Shown piece by piece: positions 1 to 9,338 of a stretch of 64,000 bases of DNA. A program made the translations under genes and the position numbers. Position 1 is the stretch's first letter. The number at the start of each line of letters is the position of its first letter. Under the pieces are notes generated by a model. That model ran no database searches and had not been told where the DNA came from. It was given only the letters and a program-made list of their open reading frames with translations. This DNA is from Amycolatopsis tolypomycina (GTDB taxonomy: Bacteria; Actinomycetota; Actinomycetes; Mycobacteriales; Pseudonocardiaceae): contig NZ_FNSO01000004.1 of assembly GCF_900105945.1 (NCBI RefSeq), positions 8,108,407 through 8,172,406 on the forward strand, in the 5' to 3' direction.

Positions 1-1283
1 GAGTCTGGCCGCGAAGCACCCGAGTCGGCGAAGACGGCGAGCTCCTCTTCGCCGGCGCCAAGGTCAGCCACCTCGCCGCCCGCTTCGGGACGCCGTCCTA
101 CCTCCTCGACGAACAGCAGGTCCGCGACACCGCGCGCGAGTACCGCGAAGCGCTGCCGGACGTCGAAGTCGCGTACGCGAGCAAGGCGCTCTGTACGCGC
201 GCCGTGCTGCGTTGGGTCTCCGAAGCGGGGTTGTCGCTCGACACCTGCTCCGCCGGCGAGATCGCCGTCGCGCGCTCGGTCGGCTTTCCCGCCGACCGCA
301 TGCTGCTGCACGGCAACGCGAAGACGCCCGAGGACCTGAAGGCCGCGCTCGGGTACGGCGTCCGGCGGATCGTCGTCGACTCACTCGACGAAATCCAGCA
401 GCTCGGCGCGCTCGCCCACGGCCCGCAGCAGGTCATGCTCCGGGTGACGCCGGGCGTTGCCGCCGGGGCGCACGCCGCCATCAGCACCGGCGCCGAAGGC
501 CAGAAGTTCGGCTTCTCGCTCCTCGAGGGCGTTCCCGACAACGTCGACGCCGCCGTCGAGGCGATCAAAAACCAACCCGCGTTGCGCCTCCAAGGCCTGC
601 ACTGCCACATCGGCTCGCAGGTGTCCCGGGTCGACCGGTACGAGGCCGCCGCGCGGCGGATGGCCCAGGTGCTCGTCCGGATCCGCGACACCCACGGCGT
701 CACGCTGCGGGAACTCGATCTCGGCGGCGGGCACGCGGTGCCGTACGTCGGCGGCGAGCCTGCCTTCGACCTCGGCGGCTACTCGCGACGCCTGCGCGTG
801 GCCCTCGCCTTCGAGTGCGCGGCGCACGGCTTTCCCCTGCCGCGGCTGACGATCGAGCCCGGCCGGGCGCTCGTCGGGCCGGCCGGGATCACGGTCTACC
901 GCGTGTGCGCGATCAAGCGCGGCAGCCGCACGTTCGTCGCGGTCGACGGCGGCATGAGCGACAACGCGCGGCCGTCCCTCTACGGCGCGCGGTACACGAC
1001 GCGGCTGGTGGGACGGCGGTCCACCGCCACGCGCGTCCCGATGACCGTGGTCGGACGGCACTGCGAGGCCGGTGACGTCCTCGCCGAGGGCATCAGCCTG
1101 CCCGCCGACCTGCACGCCGGCGACCTGCTGGCCGTGCCGTGCACCGGCGCGTACCACCACTCGCTCGCCTCGAACTACAACCAGGTCGGCCGCCCGCCGC
1201 TGGTCGGCGTGCGTGACGGCGTCGCGACGCTGCTGGTGCGCCGCGAGACCGAGGAGGACCTCAGCCGACGCGATCTGGGGTGA
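1..1283 (+). CDS. lysA: Diaminopimelate decarboxylase, 5' end cut off by the window
   Basis: Fold-III PLP-dependent decarboxylase converting meso-diaminopimelate to L-lysine. The open frame runs in from the left edge (first full codon at base 3), so the true start is outside. Visible family motifs in order: YASKA (PLP lysine), GLSLDTCSAGE, HCHIGSQ, DLGGGH, EPGRALVG, DGGMSDNARP, CEAGDVL (family usually CESGD) and TGAYHHSLASNYN. Only about 25-35 residues seem to be missing. It converges on the permease gene with a 23-nt overlap of the two 3' ends. A permease and an Lrp-type regulator beside it suggest amino-acid control. The family is clear; decarboxylases for other diamino acids share this fold, so substrate is slightly less certain. 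Confidence 0.9.
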   Translation, partial: VWPRSTRVGEDGELLFAGAKVSHLAARFGTPSYLLDEQQVRDTAREYREALPDVEVAYASKALCTRAVLRWVSEAGLSLDTCSAGEIAVARSVGFPADRMLLHGNAKTPEDLKAALGYGVRRIVVDSLDEIQQLGALAHGPQQVMLRVTPGVAAGAHAAISTGAEGQKFGFSLLEGVPDNVDAAVEAIKNQPALRLQGLHCHIGSQVSRVDRYEAAARRMAQVLVRIRDTHGVTLRELDLGGGHAVPYVGGEPAFDLGGYSRRLRVALAFECAAHGFPLPRLTIEPGRALVGPAGITVYRVCAIKRGSRTFVAVDGGMSDNARPSLYGARYTTRLVGRRSTATRVPMTVVGRHCEAGDVLAEGISLPADLHAGDLLAVPCTGAYHHSLASNYNQVGRPPLVGVRDGVATLLVRRETEEDLSRRDLG

Positions 1284-2808
1284 TGCGGTCGCCGCCGCGC
1301 AGCACGACCCCGCGCGGCAGGCGGCGGCCGGCGAAGAAGTCGCGGCAGGCCCGGTGGACGGCGAACATCAGCGGCACCCCGAGCACGATCGACACCACGC
1401 CGATCACCGCGACGCCGCCGATGCCGAACACCGTCGTCTCGCCCGCGTCCGGCCGCGCGTACTCGACCAGCGCGAACCCCAGCACGGCCAGGAAGAACAC
1501 GCCACCGGTGAACGGCAGCAGCCCCCGCAGCACGAAGTTGCGCACGCTCGCGAAGAGCGTCCGGCGGAACACCCAGACGCAGGCCAGCGCCGTCATCGTG
1601 TACTCGATGGCGATGGTCAGCCCGACCGCGTCGACCGAGTCGGCCAGCACGTTGTCGCTGATCAGCGCCAGCAGCACGTACACCGCCAGCGACACCAGGC
1701 CGAACGCCCAGGTCGCCACGGTCGGCGTCCGGAACCGCGGGTGCACGCGCCCGAAGACCCGCGGCAGGGCGCCGTGGCTGGCCATCGACAACGTCGTGCG
1801 CGCGGCCGGCATGATCGTCGCCTGGCTGGTCGCCGCGCCGCTGGTCAGCACCGAGACGATCAGCAGCACGCCGAGCACCTTGCCGGTGGCGCCGTCACCG
1901 AACACCGCGCCGCCCAGGCCGGCCAGGACGTCCTCGGAGTTGGCCTCGTTGGCGAGGCCGATCCCGTCGGCGCCGACCCCGGCGAAGGCCAGCGCGGCGA
2001 CCGTCACGAGCAGGTAGTTCAGCACCAGCAGCACCGTCGAAAGCACCGCCGCCCGGCCCGGCGCGTGCCGTGGATCGGCGGACTCCTCGTTGACCGACAG
2101 CGAGCTTTCCCAGCCCCAGTAGATGAACACGGCCAGCAGCACCGCCGACACCGCGGTACCGGCGGAAACCCCGCCCGGCCACAGCCAGTCCAGGTGCGGC
2201 GGCGACGCCTGCGGCCCGGCCGTGCCTTCGAAGACGCGGACCAGCGCGACGACCGAGAACAGCACCAGGACGGCGAGTTCCACGCCGAGCAGGATCCACT
2301 GCGTCCGCGCGGACACCTCGATCCCGCGGTGGCAGAGCCAGCACAGCGCGAGCAGCCAGCCGGCGCCGATCGCCGTCGTCAGCCACCGGCTATCCGCCGC
2401 GTCGGACGCGCCGAACAGCAGCAGCGTGTACCGGCCGGTGAGCGCGGACTGGCTGCTCATCACGAGCAGCTGCGCGACCGTGACGACCCAGCCGGTGAAC
2501 CACCCGGCGTGCGGGCCGAACGCCCGGGCGGCCCAGGTGAAGTTGGTGCCGCAGTCGGGTTCCGCGGTGTTCAGCTCGCGGAAGGCGAACGCGACGAACA
2601 GCACGGGCACGAACGAGAGCAGCACGAACGCGGCCGCCTTGAAGCCGGTGCCGGCCAGCACGATCAGCCCGAGCGTGGCCGCGATGGAGTACGCCGGCGC
2701 GGTCGACGACATCCCGATGACCATCGATGACACCATGCCCAGCGCGCCGCCGCGCAGTCCCTTGGCGGGAACGGCGGGGGCGGCACCGAGCGCCACGGCC
2801 TCCGACAT
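1261..2808 (-). CDS. APC-superfamily amino-acid permease
   Basis: A 515-residue integral membrane protein with the hydrophobic pattern of about 12-14 helices typical of the amino acid-polyamine-organocation family. The N-terminus has the family signature around KGLRGGALGMVSSMVIG, with small-residue-rich helix 1, and helix 2-3 contains the E-LNTAEPDCGTNFTWA stretch. The ATG at 2808 is preceded by AGGAGG eight bases upstream; the frame stays open to 3042 but upstream residues do not look like protein. It is divergent from an Lrp-type regulator (264-bp shared promoter region) and its end overlaps lysA. Substrate cannot be read from sequence; amino-acid uptake or exchange is likely. Confidence 0.85.
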   Translation of the reverse strand: MSEAVALGAAPAVPAKGLRGGALGMVSSMVIGMSSTAPAYSIAATLGLIVLAGTGFKAAAFVLLSFVPVLFVAFAFRELNTAEPDCGTNFTWAARAFGPHAGWFTGWVVTVAQLLVMSSQSALTGRYTLLLFGASDAADSRWLTTAIGAGWLLALCWLCHRGIEVSARTQWILLGVELAVLVLFSVVALVRVFEGTAGPQASPPHLDWLWPGGVSAGTAVSAVLLAVFIYWGWESSLSVNEESADPRHAPGRAAVLSTVLLVLNYLLVTVAALAFAGVGADGIGLANEANSEDVLAGLGGAVFGDGATGKVLGVLLIVSVLTSGAATSQATIMPAARTTLSMASHGALPRVFGRVHPRFRTPTVATWAFGLVSLAVYVLLALISDNVLADSVDAVGLTIAIEYTMTALACVWVFRRTLFASVRNFVLRGLLPFTGGVFFLAVLGFALVEYARPDAGETTVFGIGGVAVIGVVSIVLGVPLMFAVHRACRDFFAGRRLPRGVVLRGGDRITPDRVG

Positions 2809-3072
2809 GCGTTGGTCCTCCTGGGGGTCACCGGTACGAAAGAGCCGTCGGACGGTACCCGGCGCGGCCCGGCGAGCGCGCCCGGCTGTGCGCGGGCGCA
2901 CAAAACCGCCTCGGAAAGCCTCGTCGATTTCCCCTCTCGCCACCGATTCCTCGGCTGAGCGCGGCGTGCACGTCGAATCGCGCGAAGCTGGCGCGGAGGT
3001 CTCGCTTTCTCGGCAGGTCTCGATACGCTGCGCACTTGACAAATCACATGCCGAAACACAGGGAGGGACGGC

Positions 3073-3549
3073 ATGGGTGACGAAACACGTGCGCGCGCGC
3101 TGGACAACACGGACAGATCACTGATCGCTCTGCTGCAGCAGGACGGCCGGGCCTCGTTCACCGCACTGGCCAAGGCGGTCGGCCTTTCGGAGGGTGCGGT
3201 CCGCCAGCGCGTCCAGCGGTTGCTGCGCGACGACCTGATGCAGATCGTCGCGGTGACCGACCCCGCCAACGTGGATCTGACGCGCCAGGCCATGGTCGGC
3301 ATCAACGTCGACGGCGTGGATCCCCGTGAGGTCGCGGACAAGCTGTCCGAGCTGACGAACGTGCACTACGTCGTGCTGTGCGCCGGGCGTTACGACCTGC
3401 TGGCCGAACTGGTCTGCCGGGACGACGACCACATGCTCGACGTGCTCGGCGAAGAGATCCGGAAGATCCCGGGCGTGTCCGGGACCGAGCTCTTCGTGTA
3501 CCTGAAGCTGGCCAAGCAGAACTACTCCTGGGGCCGGCTCACGGCGTAG
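3073..3549 (+). CDS. Lrp/AsnC-family transcriptional regulator
   Basis: 158 residues: N-terminal winged helix (LDNTDRSLIALLQQDGR, helix-turn-helix about residues 28-50) followed by an AsnC/RAM ligand-binding domain (about 70-150) ending in FVYLKLAKQNYSW. Such proteins form octameric rings and respond to an amino acid. A GGGAGGG ribosome-binding site precedes the ATG. Its divergent position next to the APC permease suggests it controls the permease, itself, and possibly lysA; that is inference from position. Confidence 0.88.
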   Translation: MGDETRARALDNTDRSLIALLQQDGRASFTALAKAVGLSEGAVRQRVQRLLRDDLMQIVAVTDPANVDLTRQAMVGINVDGVDPREVADKLSELTNVHYVVLCAGRYDLLAELVCRDDDHMLDVLGEEIRKIPGVSGTELFVYLKLAKQNYSWGRLTA

Positions 3550-3598
3550 CGGGTGCGGGGATGACGGGCACGCACCGCCGCCCGCCACCCCCGGACCG

Positions 3599-5803
3599 CT
3601 ACAGGAATCGCCGGTGCCCGGACCTCGCGGGCACCCCGGCCTCGACGAGGCCGGTCAGCGCCGCCGGGAGCGGATCCCGGTGCAGCACCCCGAGGCGCTG
3701 CGTGGCGCGCGTGAGCGCGACGTAGAGCTCGGCCGCGCCGCGCGGGCCCGCGGCCAGGATCCGCTCCGGCTCGACAACGAGCACGGCGTCGAACTCCAGT
3801 CCTTTGGCCGCGGCGGCCGGGATCGTTCCCGGGACACCGAGCGGACCGATCACGACGCTGGTGCCTTCGCGGCCGGCCTCGTCGCGGACGAAGTCCTCGA
3901 TGGCCTCGGGCAGGTCACCGTCGTCCACTCGTCTGGACCACGGCCGGACCCCGCACGCGCGCACCGATTCGGGCGGCCGCGCGGCCGGCGCGAAGCGGGC
4001 CAGCAGCGCGCCCGCGACCGTCATGATCTCCGCCGGGGTCCGGTAGTTCACGGTCAGCTCGCGGTACACCCAGCGGTCGCCGACGTACGGCGCGAACACC
4101 GGGCCCCACGCCGTCGCCCCGGCCGCCGAGCGGCGCTGGGCGAGGTCGCCGACGACCGTGAACGACCGGCTCGGGCACCGCCGCATCAGCACCCGCCAGT
4201 CCATTTCGGACAGTTCCTGCGCCTCGTCGACGACGACGTGCCCATACGTCCAGTCGCGGTCCGCGGCCGCCCGCTCGGCGAGGTCGCGCGTGTCGTGCTC
4301 GGTGAACCGCCCGGCCAGCTCGTCGGCGTGGAGCAGGTCCTCGGCGACCAGCGCGACGTCCTCGTCCAGCTCCTCGGCGTCCAGTTTCATGAGGTCCATG
4401 ACGCCGGCGGCGTACTCGGCCTCGGCTTCGGCCCGCCGCCGCGCGGCCGCGCGTTCCCCGGCGTCGTCCCGGCCGAGCAGGTCGACCAGCTCGTCGAGCA
4501 ACGGCACGTCGGACACGGTCCAGGCGGTGCCGTCCGCGCGGAACAACGCCGGATCGGCGCCGGCGGCCTCGAGCCGGCGCGGCGACATGTACAGCGGCGC
4601 CAGCAGCGTCTCCGGCGTCAGGTACGGCCACAGCCCGTCGAGCGCGGCGCCGAGCGCTTCGTGCTCCGCGAGCTCGTCGAGGACGTCGGCGCGCAGGTCC
4701 GCCCACAACCCGCGGTCCTCCCGCGTCAGCCAGCCTTCGCCGATCTTCGCCACCCCGCGCTCGGCGACGAGCGCCACGACGTGCTCGCGGAAGACCGCGC
4801 GGGCTTCGTTGTGCGGCAGCCCGGTCCCGCGCGCTGTGTGCCGGGCTTCGGCCACGAGGTCGGCGTCGAGCGCCACGGTGACGTCACCCAGGTCGATCGG
4901 CACCGGCTCGACCGGCACCTGCTGGCGATCGGCGACCGCGGCGGCCAGCACGTCGAGGATCTCCAGCGACCCCTTGAGCCGCGCTACCTCCGGCGCGTCC
5001 TCGGCGGTGACGCGCAGGCCGGGGACGAGTCCGCCGGTCGTCGTGAAGACGACGTCCGACTCGCCGAGCGACGGCAGCACGCGGCCGATGTGGTCGAGGA
5101 ACAGCGGGCTCGGCCCGACGACGAGCACGCCGCTGCGCGACATCCGCTCGCGCCGGGTGTAGAGCAGGTACGCCACCCGGTGCAGGGCGACGGCCGTCTT
5201 GCCGGTGCCGGGGCCGCCTTCGACCACCAGCACGCCCGCGTGGCCCAGGCGGATGATCTCGTCCTGCTCGGCCTGGATCGTCGCGACGATGTCCCGCATG
5301 CCATCGCCGCGGGGCGCGTTGACGGCCGCGAGCAGGGCCGCGTCCCCGCGCTCGGTGTCGCCCGGACGCCCCAGGACCTCGTCGGTGAAATCGAGGACCC
5401 GGCGGCCCACCGTGTGGAATTGGCGACGGCGGCGCATGTTTTCCGGCGTCGCCGCGGTGGCGACGTAGAACGGCCGCGCCGCGGGTGCCCGCCAATCGAG
5501 CAGGAAGGGTTCGTAGTCGTTTTCCGCGTCGAAGAGCCCGATACGGCCGATGTAGCTGGTTTCGCCCGAAAGGGCGTCCAGCCGGCCGAAGCAGAGCCCG
5601 TTGTCGGCGACGTCCAGCCGGGCCGCCTCCCGCGACCGGAACCGGACGTCGTTGTCCCGTTCCCCCGGCTGCACACCGGTTTGCCCGAGTGCGCCGTGGT
5701 ACCGGGCCTGCGCCGCCGCGCGCTCGCGGTCGAGCCGCTCGTACAGCGCGGCGACGTAGGCCCGTTCTTCCCGCAATTCCTCGTCGTACCCCTGGTTTGA
5801 CAA
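3599..5803 (-). CDS. helD: HelD-type UvrD-like helicase (RNA polymerase recycling motor)
   Basis: 734-residue superfamily 1 helicase-like protein. A long N-terminal arm (residues 1-60, charged, EELREERAYVAALYERLD) precedes Walker A GGPGTGKTAVALHR at about 193-206; the DEAQELS Walker B and a C-terminal helicase motif LYVALTRATQRLGV follow. In Gram-positive bacteria HelD proteins use NTP to release core RNA polymerase from nucleic acid; some actinobacterial members (HelR) displace rifamycins. The start is a TTG at 5803 with GAGGGG just upstream; no better start lies inside the conserved arm. No rifamycin-associated inverted repeat was recognised upstream, so a resistance role is only possible. 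Confidence 0.85.
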   Translation of the reverse strand: MSNQGYDEELREERAYVAALYERLDRERAAAQARYHGALGQTGVQPGERDNDVRFRSREAARLDVADNGLCFGRLDALSGETSYIGRIGLFDAENDYEPFLLDWRAPAARPFYVATAATPENMRRRRQFHTVGRRVLDFTDEVLGRPGDTERGDAALLAAVNAPRGDGMRDIVATIQAEQDEIIRLGHAGVLVVEGGPGTGKTAVALHRVAYLLYTRRERMSRSGVLVVGPSPLFLDHIGRVLPSLGESDVVFTTTGGLVPGLRVTAEDAPEVARLKGSLEILDVLAAAVADRQQVPVEPVPIDLGDVTVALDADLVAEARHTARGTGLPHNEARAVFREHVVALVAERGVAKIGEGWLTREDRGLWADLRADVLDELAEHEALGAALDGLWPYLTPETLLAPLYMSPRRLEAAGADPALFRADGTAWTVSDVPLLDELVDLLGRDDAGERAAARRRAEAEAEYAAGVMDLMKLDAEELDEDVALVAEDLLHADELAGRFTEHDTRDLAERAAADRDWTYGHVVVDEAQELSEMDWRVLMRRCPSRSFTVVGDLAQRRSAAGATAWGPVFAPYVGDRWVYRELTVNYRTPAEIMTVAGALLARFAPAARPPESVRACGVRPWSRRVDDGDLPEAIEDFVRDEAGREGTSVVIGPLGVPGTIPAAAAKGLEFDAVLVVEPERILAAGPRGAAELYVALTRATQRLGVLHRDPLPAALTGLVEAGVPARSGHRRFL

Positions 5804-5903
5804 GTTCCCCTCACAGCGGTTAGACTCTTATCAGGTTCGGCGAGTTCTTCTGTGGTTTCGAAGAGCGCGCCGATTTTTTATTGTCCACCCGCTGTCAAGA
5901 GCC

Positions 5904-7721
5904 TCAGCCCAGCATGAATTCACGCGGGTTCAGCGGCCGGTCCACCACCCGCACGTCGCCCAGCAACCCGGCGAAACTGCGGTCCACCTTCCCCTCGTAG
6001 GACGACGCGCCGACCAGCCACGGGCCACCCGGATCGGCGAGCCCGACGGCGGGCGTGGCCGGGTTCCGGACCACCGGGCAGCCGTCGACGTACATCGTCG
6101 TGCGCCGGCCGTCGTTGACCACGGCGACGTGCCACCACTTCTCCACCGGCAGCTCGTGACCCCAATTCGTCGAGGTCCGGTCCTGGTTCAGGGGGTACAC
6201 CGCCCACTGCAGCTCGCCACCGTCCGAAAGGGACAGCGTGGCCGCCGATTCCTGCGGGTCGTCGCCGGTCTTGCCCGCGGCGGCGCCGCTGCCCTGCCGG
6301 GCGAACAGGCCGCACCAGCCGTGGTGGCCGTCCTTGAAGTCCGCCGGCAGCCAGAAGAACGCCTCGACGGTGTAGCCGCGCTCGAACTTCTGCTTGTTGA
6401 TCGGCGCCGCGTCGACCGTGCGCAGGTAGGCACCCCGGCTCGGGTCGCGGCCGCCGTCGAACCGCAGGCTCGCCCGCGACGGCTGCCGCGGCGAGAACTC
6501 GTTCGAATACTTCAACGCCTCCGGCCCGCTCCCGGGCGCGGTCACGCGCGTGAGGTCGTTGCCGCGGCCGGTCTGGTCGCGCACGACGACGTCGTCCGGC
6601 ACCACCTTGCCGTCCTGACCGCCCTCGAACCGCCAGTACGCGACGGTTCCCGGGATCAGCAGCTGCTTCGCGGGCCGTCCGGACGGGACCGGCACCGGCG
6701 CGAAGCCCTGGAAGCGCTCGGCGAAGTCGATCTCCAGGCTGAAGTAGTCGGCCGCACCACTGCGCTCGACCTCCACCTGCTGCAGCTCACTCAGGTGGTC
6801 CTGCGCGGCGAGCCACGGCGAGAGCGTCCGGACGTCGATCACGCCGCGCGCGAGGTCGAACTGGTAGAGCCGGATCATCGCGCTGCCGCCGTAGTAGCGG
6901 TCCTGGTAGTTGGCGATGTGGACGTGCACGTCGTGCCCGGCGGCGTTCTTCCGGACGGTGCGCCCGGTCGGCCAGTAGTGGCCGTTGAGCGTGAGGAAGA
7001 TCTGGTCGTTGCCCTGCACCAGCTCCTGCCAGACGTGCTCGCCGAACGTCGAGAACTGGGCCTGGGCGTGGTCGTCGGCCCAGGCGAGTTCGTGGATGGT
7101 CAGGATCGCCGGCAACGTCGGGTGCTGCGCGAGGACCTGCTTCGCCCAGTTCAGGCCGCCCGCCGACGGCCGCCAGTCGAGGGCGAGCAGCAGCCACTCG
7201 CGGCCGCCGCCGCGGAAGATGTGGAAGGTGTTGTAGCCGTCCTTGGACGCGCCCTTGAAGGTCGGCGAGTTGCGCTGCCGCTGGGGGCCGAACGCGTCGA
7301 GGTACGGCGAAGGGCCGCGCTGGTCGTCCTTCGACCCGTCGATGTCGTGGTTGCCCGCGAGGGTGCTGTAGGGGAACCTGCAGCGGTCGAGGGCTTGGAA
7401 CGACCGGCTGACTCGGGCGAACTCGTCCGCGCGGCCGTTCTGGGTGAGGTCGCCGAGGTGCGCGAGGAAGACAACGTTGTCGTCCCGCGCTTCGAGGACG
7501 TACCGCAGCGACGCGTCCAGCGGGGCCGCGTCGCCGCGGTCCTCGTCGAACAGGTACTGCGTGTCGGGCATGACCACGAGCGTGAAGCGCGGATCCTCGG
7601 TGTCCGGGCGGTGCCGGCCGGTGGCTCCGGCGGCCGGGGCGCCGAGGACGTTCGGCAGGGTCGCGGCGGCGGCGACGGCCGGGGCGCCGAGGAGGAAGGT
7701 CCGGCGAGAAGTGTCAGTCAC
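5904..7721 (-). CDS. Tat-exported metallophosphoesterase with C-terminal LamG-like domain
   Basis: 605 residues from the GTG at 7721. A twin-arginine signal SRRTFLLGAPAVAAAA starts at residue 5 and is followed by an AGAT-type cleavage region. The calcineurin-like phosphoesterase core shows VVMPDTQYL, HLGDLTQNG, LAGNHDID and NGHYW, i.e. the dimetal D-H / GDxxxxG / GNHD / GH ligands. The last 220 residues form a concanavalin/LamG-type beta domain (RGYTVEAFFWLP, VAVVNDGRRTTMYVDG). A TTG-initiated extension to 7760 would bury the signal and is less likely. Probably a secreted phosphodiesterase or phosphatase that binds a polymer; substrate unknown. Confidence 0.82.
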   Translation of the reverse strand: MTDTSRRTFLLGAPAVAAAATLPNVLGAPAAGATGRHRPDTEDPRFTLVVMPDTQYLFDEDRGDAAPLDASLRYVLEARDDNVVFLAHLGDLTQNGRADEFARVSRSFQALDRCRFPYSTLAGNHDIDGSKDDQRGPSPYLDAFGPQRQRNSPTFKGASKDGYNTFHIFRGGGREWLLLALDWRPSAGGLNWAKQVLAQHPTLPAILTIHELAWADDHAQAQFSTFGEHVWQELVQGNDQIFLTLNGHYWPTGRTVRKNAAGHDVHVHIANYQDRYYGGSAMIRLYQFDLARGVIDVRTLSPWLAAQDHLSELQQVEVERSGAADYFSLEIDFAERFQGFAPVPVPSGRPAKQLLIPGTVAYWRFEGGQDGKVVPDDVVVRDQTGRGNDLTRVTAPGSGPEALKYSNEFSPRQPSRASLRFDGGRDPSRGAYLRTVDAAPINKQKFERGYTVEAFFWLPADFKDGHHGWCGLFARQGSGAAAGKTGDDPQESAATLSLSDGGELQWAVYPLNQDRTSTNWGHELPVEKWWHVAVVNDGRRTTMYVDGCPVVRNPATPAVGLADPGGPWLVGASSYEGKVDRSFAGLLGDVRVVDRPLNPREFMLG

Positions 7722-7801
7722 GGGCGGGAAGCTACGGGCGGCTTCCGACCACCCCGGCAACGCCTGCCGAACACCGGATGAACAGCGGTAGTGTCCGCGG
7801 C

Positions 7802-8185
7802 ATGAGGCTGTTCCGGCTGATCCAGCCCGTCGACGACATCGAGGTCGCGGTCGCGTTCTACGCCGCCGTCTTCGGCCACCCGGGCGAGCGGATCGCGGTC
7901 AACCGGCACTACTTCACCCTCGGCGAGGTGGTGCTGGCCTGCGTCGCGGCCCCGCTCGAACACCGGGAACCGCGCCCGCAGCGGGATCCGCGGATCGTCT
8001 ACCTCGCCGTCGAGGACGTCGAGGAGACGTTCGAGCGGGTGCGGGCCGCCGGGCCGCGCTGGGCCGACGACGCCATCGAGACGCAGTTCTGGGGCGAACG
8101 CTCCTTCTACGCCGACGACCCGTTCGGCAACCCGCTCTGCTTCGTCCAGGAGGACACGCTCTACTTGGGCGGGCCCGTCGGCTGA
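7802..8185 (+). CDS. VOC/glyoxalase-family protein
   Basis: 127 residues with the two beta-alpha-beta-beta-beta modules of the vicinal oxygen chelate fold: LIQPVDDIEVAVAFYAAVFG at the start and SFYADDPFGNPLCFVQ near the end. The last glutamate-type ligand position is occupied by Q, and the first metal-ligand histidine is not obvious, so metal binding is uncertain. ATG 7802 is preferred over ATG 7778 because TAGTGT ends seven bases before it, the spacing of a leaderless transcript. The 3' end overlaps the convergent membrane-protein gene by 25 nt. Confidence 0.8.
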   Translation: MRLFRLIQPVDDIEVAVAFYAAVFGHPGERIAVNRHYFTLGEVVLACVAAPLEHREPRPQRDPRIVYLAVEDVEETFERVRAAGPRWADDAIETQFWGERSFYADDPFGNPLCFVQEDTLYLGGPVG

Positions 8186-8721
8186 TCGCCGTTGGCCGGG
8201 TGCATCCGGATCGGCATGACGAACCAGAGGATCCCGAAGATCAGCACGCACAGCACGCCGAGGATCCCCATCGCGATCCAGCCGTAGACCACCTTGGCGA
8301 TCAGCGCGACCGTCGACGTGATCGCCAGGGCCAGGCAGACCAGCCCGACCAGCACGAGCCGGTTGCCGACGGTCAGGATCCGTTCCCGGCTGCCGGTGCG
8401 GAACAGCAGCCGGTGCCACGCCGCCGGCGACGTCAGCAACGCCGTGGCCGCGACCGCGAGCGCCACCGCGGACAGGTGGAGCGACTTCTCGAACCCGCTG
8501 GCGTCGTGGAACCGGTCGGTGAACACGACCGACAGCAGGAAGCCGAAGAGGATCTGCACCCCGGCCTGCGCGACGCGTAGCTCCTGCAGGAGCTCGCCGA
8601 CGTTGCGCGTGAGCTGCTCGTTGCGGGTTTCGCCGGTGTGTTCGGGCACCAGATGACCATAACCGGGCTCAGGACCGTCCACCGGATGGGAAATCCGTAA
8701 CTTTTCCACCAAATCGGTCAC
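8161..8721 (-). CDS. DUF6328-family four-helix membrane protein
   Basis: 186 residues from a GTG. A soluble N-terminus (1-45) carries the family stretch ETRNEQLTRNVGELLQELR, then four transmembrane helices (about 52-70, 83-102, 120-140, 145-168) before a short cytoplasmic tail. The AQAGVQILFGFLL segment at helix 1 is characteristic of this actinobacterial family, whose function is unknown. It overlaps the convergent VOC gene; no partner gene is evident. Confidence 0.75.
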   Translation of the reverse strand: MTDLVEKLRISHPVDGPEPGYGHLVPEHTGETRNEQLTRNVGELLQELRVAQAGVQILFGFLLSVVFTDRFHDASGFEKSLHLSAVALAVAATALLTSPAAWHRLLFRTGSRERILTVGNRLVLVGLVCLALAITSTVALIAKVVYGWIAMGILGVLCVLIFGILWFVMPIRMHPANGDQPTGPPK

Positions 8722-8774
8722 TCGTCCGAGTGATGATCATGGCGGCTTCCCGGACGACTCGTTAAAGAGGGGAA

Positions 8775-9338
8775 ATGCGCTTTCTTCCCGCTCTGGCCGC
8801 CGCGGCCGCCGTCGCCGTGCTCGCTCCCGGTACCGCCGCCGCGTCGCCGTCACCGGCGCGGTTCACGACCGCGTACGGCACGTTCACCGCGGCTGCCCCC
8901 GGCGCAACCGCGGTGACGTACCGCCCCGATCTCGTCCCGGCGGGCGCACGGGCGCACGTGTTCGGCCTTTCGGCCGAGCACACCGGCACGACCACCCTCC
9001 TGTTCGTCACCGGCCTGCGCCCGGACCGGGCCTACGGTGCCCACGCGCACACCCAGCCGTGCGGCGCCACGGGTGACGCCGCCGGACCGCACTTCCAGCA
9101 CGTGCCCGACCCGGTGAAGCCGTCGGTCGACCCCGCGTACGCGAACCCCCGCAACGAGATCTGGCTCGACTTCACCACCGACGCGATCGGCACCGGCTTC
9201 GCCCGGTCCACAGTGGACTGGACGTTCGGCGGTCGACGGCCGAAGTCGGTGGTCGTCCACGAAACCCACGCGCACACCGATCCCGGCCACGCGGGCACGG
9301 CGGGCGCCCGGCTCGCCTGCCTGACCGTCGATTTCTAG
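8775..9338 (+). CDS. Secreted Cu/Zn superoxide dismutase-like protein
   Basis: 187 residues with a Sec signal peptide (about 1-25, cleaving after AAAS). The mature part resembles bacterial SodC: GLRPDRAYGAHAHTQPCG (two metal histidines and the first disulfide cysteine), AGPHFQH, a shortened NEIWLDFTTDAIG where SodC has the H-GDL-N loop, and a C-terminal VVVHETHAHTDPGHAGTAG plus ARLAC supplying the last histidine and second cysteine. Because the middle zinc loop is altered, it may be a copper-only or inactive homologue. AAAGAGGGGAA precedes the ATG as ribosome-binding site. Confidence 0.75.
   Translation: MRFLPALAAAAAVAVLAPGTAAASPSPARFTTAYGTFTAAAPGATAVTYRPDLVPAGARAHVFGLSAEHTGTTTLLFVTGLRPDRAYGAHAHTQPCGATGDAAGPHFQHVPDPVKPSVDPAYANPRNEIWLDFTTDAIGTGFARSTVDWTFGGRRPKSVVVHETHAHTDPGHAGTAGARLACLTVDF

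Noticed and set aside
3614..5800. 728-residue open frame antisense to the HelD gene
   Set aside because: Arg/Asp/Gly/His-rich shadow of a high-GC gene in the opposite strand; no motifs, while the other strand has a complete helicase.
5804..5903. Rifamycin-associated promoter repeat before helD
   Set aside because: No long inverted repeat is present in the 100 bases upstream of the helD start.
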